Source: Hericium rajendrae
Taxonomy: Eukaryota; Basidiomycota; Agaricomycetes; Russulales; Hericiaceae
Reading direction: 5' to 3'
NCBI GenBank assembly: GCA_033439255.1
Contig: CM065884.1
Span: forward strand, 1,798,001 to 1,862,000
Length of the DNA stretch: 64,000 nucleotides
Shown here: one piece after another, positions 58,481 through 64,000 of the stretch
Layout of the letters: each line of letters begins with the position of its first letter
How positions within the stretch are numbered: position 1 is the first letter of the stretch
Program-made: the position numbers and the translations under genes
Notes under the pieces: model-generated
Seen by the model: the letters and a program-made list of their open reading frames with translations, nothing else
What the model was told of the DNA's origin: nothing
The model's database searches: none

Positions 58481-60128
58481 CTAAGCAGCCTCCGGCTCAG
58501 CAACCCCCTGCTTCTCCACGCCAACCTTCAACGCCTCGATCCTGCTCGCCAGTCCCTCGACCCTTCTGTCCTCTTCCTCCCTCTGGCGCAGTTCCACTGC
58601 CTCTCTCTCCGCCTTCCCCACCTTCTCGCGCTCGCCCTCCGCCACGAGCGCCGCCAGCTCATGCTCCAGCTCATCCTCGTCGATCTCGGTGCCGGCCTCC
58701 GCGCGCGCCATATCGCCCCCGATTTGAAGCGCCTCATCCACCGTACGCGCGTCCGCCGTCGCGGCCGCGAGCGCATCGAACGTGCGGTCCATCGTGTCAC
58801 GCTGCAACGACGGGTCCGCAAGCAGCGCACGCAGCGTCGCGGTCGAGGACTCGTACGTCTTCATTATCTGTATCGCATGCCAAACGTCAAGTTCATCCAG
58901 CAGGAAAGAGAAAAAGGGGGAAGGCCGACCTGGATGTCGCCGGCGGCGGCTTCGACGCGGATGAGCGTGCTCTGGAGTGTCTCGAGCGAGCCGAGGCGCT
59001 GCTTGAGGAGCTCTCGAGCTGCTTGCGCGTGCGGATGCAGCTTAGCGCGAAGCCTTGACGCGTTTGATGCAGAGCGGCAGTTGCGCGGGCGGTTTGTCTG
59101 AGGAAGGCTATATCAGAGACTAATGCGTGACGTGAGATGGCGGAAACTTACGCGTCGATTCTAGACTGGATGGTGTCGACTTGGGCGCTGAGGTTGGCGA
59201 TGGCAGTTTTGAGCTCGAGGATGCCGCGATCTACAGATGTGACTTCGTGGAGATCTGTGGCGTCATCCACAAATTTGATGACCTGCAGATACCCAGCCAC
59301 ATCAGTACGGCAGTAAACCATACAAACACAGCATACACACCTCTTTATCGACCACCACAGCCCGCTTATCCCTCTCCAAGAACCTAATTAGCACCTTCAC
59401 GTCCGCATCCGAAAGCACGACCCCCGCGAGGGCCTTGTCCGCGAATTCCGCGCGGAAAGAGTCCGCGCTATACAGCGCATCCGCAAGCGCCGCGCCTGTA
59501 CGGCTTCTTTGCCGCGTGATGACCGCCTCCGCCGCCTTCTCTACAAGTGACAGCATAACGTAGTCGCCCCGCATACGGCGCCAGCGATCGCTCTCGCGCT
59601 CATCAGACTCGGACGATACCACGCCGGCCTGCTGTAGCGCCCACCAGAGCGGCTTGCCGATAACATACGACGCGATACGGTACGGAAGCCAGCCGGGATC
59701 GTAGACTGACTGCGCGGACGTGAGGAATTGTGAGAGGGGAACTAACGCGCGCGAGCTGTTGAGCTCGGTCTTTGCTAGTGGCATGTGCGTGAGCCGCGTG
59801 CATGGCGTGCAGTGAGAAGGCTTACGATGACGGTGCCGAGGCAGAGTGGCTTGCCCGTGCCCTCATACCGCAGAGCATCTGGCAGGCCTGCATCTGCGTG
59901 CAGGATGAGCTTGTCGGGCGAGGAGGGCTGCCAGCCCCGCGCGACCACAGCCTCGAGGGTGCTGCGCCACCAGGCGACGTTGGAGTGGTACGAGGTCGGG
60001 TTGGACTGCTTCTGCCGCGATATGTCGGAGTAGAGAGATTGTAGACGCGAGGTTGAAGCTCCGGTGTAGGTCGGCAGCGAGGAGAGCTGCGTGAAGGGTA
60101 TGTGCGGCGTAGAGGCCATGGCCGACAT
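58481..60128 (-). CDS. CHMP7-like ESCRT-III protein (Snf7 family)
   Basis: CHMP7-type proteins recruit ESCRT-III, notably at the nuclear envelope. The ATG at 60128 (MSAMASTPHIPFTQL; a second is at 60119) opens an N-terminal winged-helix-like region: ASTSRLQSLYSDISRQKQSN, VAWWRSTLEAVVARGW, LVPLSQFLTSAQSVYDPGWL and LVEKAAEAVITRQRSRTG, with DADVKVLIRFLERDKRAVVV. Then comes the Snf7 core: LELKTAIANLSAQVDTIQSR, TALHQTRQGFALSCIRTRKQ, and MKTYESSTATLRALLADPSL with DRTFDALAAATADARTVDEA. The tail is acidic and coiled (EDELEHELAALVAEGEREK). About five introns. TYESSTATLR with the preceding RK-LE block is diagnostic of the Snf7 fold. The final stop at 58481 follows EPEAA. Confidence 0.82.
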
Positions 60129-60699
60129 GCAGAGCAGGACAAGGAAGGTGGCGCGGCTCGCGAGAGATGATTGCAAGTTAGACGCTCGAGCGCGTCACGG
60201 GCGCTTGCTTCGTCGCTCTCCCTCTCAACATTTTCCGACTGCGTTGCGACTCTTCTTGCATCATGTCAAAGCATCTCCGAAACAAGTACTGGCGCTGATT
60301 CTCTCCGGTAGCTGAGAGGTCAGATCCTTACAATGTCTTAATCGCGGTAAGTGAGTTGACACAGTCAGCATCGATCGTGCACCGACTCTTTGATGGGCTC
60401 GCCTATATCTCCGATCCCGACTCACCCTTATTGTCAAGCTCGCGTCGTATACCCAATCGAACGAGCATCGCAAGGGACGCGTACGCTAAAGGAAGTCAGT
60501 GTGATCTAGGAATGTAGCATGTGCACCTGATATGGGCCACCGAGATTCACAATAAGGACGCCACATAGACGCCTCGTGCTCCCCGTTTCATTCCCTTACA
60601 ACAAAGGGCTGAAAGGGCCGTCACACCTGTCCTGTTGGCTTCCTTTTCCTCCCGCATATCCCAATCTGTATCTGTTTCTTGACATCTACTCAGCCGGCC

Positions 60700-61962
60700 A
60701 TGTTGAAAGTCGCGACCTTTCTTGCTCTGTTGGTCGCGCAGGTGTTTCTAGCATTGCCTGTGCGATCAGGCGCAGTACCGTCATGCAATCCGATTTGGAA
60801 TTGGGTGAGACTTGCATTTCCTCCATCTTGAGGACGAAGCTGATGTATTTCTGGCTGTTAGACATCTAATAGCCTCGGTCAAAACCCATGCCTCATCGGT
60901 GCTCTGCTTCAAGCCTCGTGTAACTCCGGAAGTACGTCCTGCACCCTCTCATCTCCAGTCAGGCTCTGACGCCACTCATGTAGATTTCACCGTCGATCCC
61001 GTAACAGCTCCGCAGGGGGGCTACCCTGGCCCTGAACCAGGCAAAGCGACTGCCTGTTTGTGCAACAGTGTGGCATATTGTCTGTTCAGCGCGTGCGCTG
61101 CATGTCAGGGTGGGAGTCCCAGCACGTATGTTCCGTCTCGCGTCTATAGTGGATTCATCGGGGAGACTGATTGTTGACGACTTAATTTAGGTACAAGATT
61201 TGGAGTTTGAATTGCCCGCTGACCGCACCTATGTCGACGTGAGTCGCACATCCTCTTTACATGGCCTTGGGATGTGCTGACCACTCGTTCTTCAAGGCTT
61301 GGTGTGAACGTTCCTGACGATACGGCCGTTCCTCAATGGGCTTTTTTGAACGTCTCGGTACGTGATTCATTGGCGCTTCGAGATCTGACTGCTCTTATCT
61401 GACTCAATCTTCAGGATACAGTTCCATGGACAAACGTGTCCGCACTAACCGTCGGCGGTAAGTACACCTATCCACGATAACTTGTAAGTAGCTCAGCCTT
61501 GGTCTCTGTGTAGATGGCGTCGAGACGGGCCCGACTTCATCCGCAGAGTCTAGTACCCACAAGTCGCACACAGGTGCCATCGTAGGTGGTGTCGTGGGTG
61601 GTGTAATCGGACTAGGCCTTCTCGTTGGCGCCATCGCGTTCTTCGTGATCCGACGTCGGCGAGCCCAGCGCGCTCCATCTGCGGTATTCTCGGAGAGCAC
61701 TGGCACTAGTGTTCGGCCGTTGGAAAAGGCCCAGCCCAGTGTCTTCGCGGCCATACCGCAGAGATATTACGTGCGTATCGTCTTGATTTACGCACATCCG
61801 GTGCGCTGATGGCGGATGTATATCCAGAACCCGTCAGACCCGAGCACGTTCCCATTGGCGCTTAGCGATGCGACGCCGACGACGCCACTCTCGGGCTACG
61901 TCGAGACGACTATCGGGGATCTCCGACCCAACCGCGCCTATATGGGCTTGCCAGAGGTGTGA
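60700..61962 (+). CDS. Secreted-type Cys-rich protein with one membrane helix, paralogue 1
   Basis: The ATG at 60700 gives a signal peptide (MLKVATFLALLVAQVFLALP). The lumenal part has several Cys: QNPCLIGALLQASCNSG near the second exon, then ACLCNSVAYCLFSACAACQG, IWSLNCP, GVNVPDDTAVPQWAFLNVS. A Gly-rich helix GAIVGGVVGGVIGLGLLVGA followed by IAFFVIRRRRAQR (61580-61670) is a typical stop-transfer. The cytosolic tail ends RPNRAYMGLPEV after an intron at about 61770-61827. Six or so short introns. Proteins of this layout are common in Agaricomycetes and have no known function. Confidence 0.72.
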
Positions 61963-63239
61963 TCGGGGCCTGCTCACTGTGCGAGGATGACGCGACGAAG
62001 ATTATGAATCACGACCTCGGGATGACTTCATTCTATTTTGCAAGCTTTATGATTGTCCTAACTTACTTACTCGTGACTGAAGTGATGGACCTGGTAGGTA
62101 TTCGGACATCTAGTTTTTTTCAGTGACAGCCAAGTGACAATGCATGTACATACTTACAGTAACCGAATGTACCCGCAGGACAGTTCTAGTTCTGGGTAGT
62201 TGTCGAAGACCGTCAAAAAATCGAACACTGCTGTACAATATCAGTGCTGCACATGCAGCTCGACGGTCGCATCACTGCTCGCGGCATGACTTCCCATTCT
62301 CTTTTCTAACGTTCCTTTTCCCTTTGTTTCTTCCTATCCAACAGTACTAGTGATGTCCGTGGAGATGTCGCTATCGTCTTCTGCTTCTAGCTTGCAGACT
62401 GGTGTTTACGACAACGACATCAACGAGGCCACATATTTCCTCTTTGAAGGCGTTTTATGCAAGTGGCTGTGAATTGATTGCAAACATTTTACGCCCCTGC
62501 AAACATCGCTGCACAGCTTGCGTTCGCATCACTTGCAAAATCTCTTGTGCGCGAGTCGATCATGCCGCTTCACTTGCAGGTACTCTCCACAGCTCTATAC
62601 TCCTTCCGACGGGCTCGCTGCTATAACTGAGTCCTATTCAAAGCCATTACACAGCGCCGGTTGGAGCATGTCCCGAGCGTCATGAACTCACAAAGCTGCC
62701 AATTGCACGTGTGGCGATAACAGTAAGCACTGCATCGTTACCTTCTCTTTTGCAGGCCAACACGATTGGTTTCGCCGCCGGCGTTTATTCCAGCTTCGGA
62801 GCTATCAAAAAGACTTTCAGGGAATCCAGGTCTTCGAACCTGGAGCTTCTGAGTGGCTTTATGCGGGCAAGGAAGGAAAGATATCTCACAGGGTCCTGGC
62901 ATTCGAGATGTTCATTGGCTGTGCAAGCGCCGGCACAGGGAGCTGCCCACCTGATCCCGATCCTCCGAGGACCGAAATTGCCTCCCGCTCTCCTTGCACG
63001 GCCCTTTAAGGAGGCTCGCACGAGGAATCCACGATGCAGTCCTCCCGATGCGGTGTGTGTGCGTCTAACGGCGCGATATTCTTAGGTTCCGTCTGTTCCC
63101 CACATGGACTTCGCGTTCGCGCCGTGTATATTTACACTCTTGCCGCAGAATCCGCCGCCCGCTCTGTTTCCCTCGTCGCCTAGCACGTATCTATCTCTTT
63201 CTCGCATCCCCCTTCGGCGCTCGTCGCCTACTCTTGACC
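61963..63239. other. Intergenic region between the two paralogues
   Basis: 1.3 kb. An open stretch near 62760-63030 has no family, no clear start and no matching splice sites, and its alternative frame (EPGASEWLYAGKEGKISH) is equally open. It might be a decayed gene, but I cannot support one. Confidence 0.35.
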
Positions 63240-64000
63240 ATGTCTGCGGTCCTCAGGCCTGCGTCCTTGCTCGTTGCGCTGGTGTTGCAGCTTTCGCTGC
63301 CCCTCGGAACACGCGGCCAGGTTACGGCGCCAGGTTGCCAGCCGGGCTTCGAATGGGTTCGTGGGACCTACATCATTTACTCACGGAAGTCTGAATCTGA
63401 TCATCGCACAGAGCTACAACAGTCTGAACCAGACTCCATGCTTGGTCGGCGCATATCTCGAGTCCGTGTGTGAGGGAGGTGGTGAGTCAAAATGCAGCCT
63501 GAAACTGCGAGTTGCTACTCACAAGTCGACTAGTCTTTCGCCTCGGGGCTCTTTCGCCTGGTAACACATACGCCGGCCCCCTCGCCAGTCAAGCCAATCC
63601 TTGCTTCTGCAATACTGTCACGTACTCACTTCTGGAGGCGTGCGCCGCCTGTCAAGGCAACCCGGTACTTCCGTGCGTGCTCTTCTCATGGATGGCTATC
63701 TGTCGCTTATTCCGCGTTAGCTTGGACGTTTGGACAACGAACTGTAGTGTGCCCGCGCCGGATGGACAGTAAGTATTGTCGACCTGTCGGTTGCAGCGAG
63801 GTTGTATCTGATTATTTGCAGGCTTCCAATTCAGATACCAAGTGGAACGAGGGTCCCACAGTGGGCATTCCAGGAAGTCGGGGTACGTAGACAGTCCCAA
63901 GTCTTATTCTCTTATTCCAACTCTTAACGGTCGATGTTTCCATAGCAATCCGGCACATGGAATGTCACTGTTGCCCGAAGTGTAGGCGGTACGTCATGCC
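63240..64000 (+). CDS. Secreted-type Cys-rich protein, paralogue 2 (cut by the window end)
   Basis: The ATG at 63240 encodes a signal peptide (MSAVLRPASLLVALVLQLSL). The following exons repeat the pattern of the upstream gene: NQTPCLVGAYLESVC, NPCFCNTVTYSLLEACAACQ, a TNCSVPAPDGQ block, LPIQIPSGTRVPQWAFQEVG and SGTWNVTVARSVGG at the window edge. The order and spacing of Cys match paralogue 1, so this is a tandem duplicate. The membrane helix would lie beyond 64000. Introns are short and exon joins were judged by eye. Confidence 0.7.

Noticed and set aside
62711-63085. Open frame between the two Cys-rich paralogues
   Set aside because: Two frames are equally open, neither matches the paralogues or another family, and no splice model could be built.

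Overview
This window is nuclear DNA of a basidiomycete fungus, most likely a wood- or litter-decay Agaricomycete. The genes are cut by many short (about 45-60 base) GT..AG introns with CTAAY-like branch points. The proteins are eukaryotic (Tap42, Rab6/Ypt6, Stt4, CreC, CHMP7). The repeats are fungal: Ty3/gypsy LTR elements and Crypton-like tyrosine recombinases with a GCR1-type C-terminal domain. There is no operon, CRISPR array or bacterial gene.

The left part (1-23.8 kb) is dense housekeeping DNA: an unrecognised protein (minus, cut by the window edge), TAP42 (PP2A regulator), Rab6/Ypt6, methylenetetrahydrofolate reductase, an APC15-like cyclosome subunit, CreC/WDR20, mitochondrial branched-chain 2-oxoacid dehydrogenase E1 beta, an unrecognised membrane protein, the giant phosphatidylinositol 4-kinase STT4, and an SLC35-type nucleotide-sugar transporter. 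Several are interrupted by single-base losses at or beside short runs, most easily explained as sequencing error.

The middle (24-57.9 kb) is a transposon island. Two related Crypton-like recombinase genes lie head to head (28.1-31.4 kb minus, 53.5-56.9 kb plus). Two LTR retrotransposons have inserted between them. Element 1 (31560-43707, minus) is a Ty3/gypsy element with nearly identical LTRs, gag, protease, reverse transcriptase, RNase H and integrase. Between pol and its 3' LTR it carries two intron-containing genes on the OPPOSITE strand, with their own TATA box. The cargo sits between two copies of a hairpin plus polypurine-tract module. Element 2 (44535-52402, plus) has an intact gag but no pol. 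It shares with element 1 only the cis-acting ends (end of U5, primer-binding site, hairpin-polypurine tract), so it looks like a non-autonomous partner. It carries a further insertion (45802-48482) of odd composition with short terminal inverted repeats, and it splits an older palindromic repeat. Two unrecognised genes (24.5-25.5 kb and 27.0-27.8 kb) lie beside the first Crypton.

The right part (58-64 kb) returns to ordinary genome: an intron-containing tRNA-Thr(AGT), a CHMP7-like ESCRT-III gene, and two tandem paralogues of a secreted Cys-rich, single-pass membrane protein family, the second running off the window.

The most interesting system is the antisense, intron-bearing gene pair inside element 1, together with the duplicated hairpin-polypurine module around it and the gag-only partner element next door.
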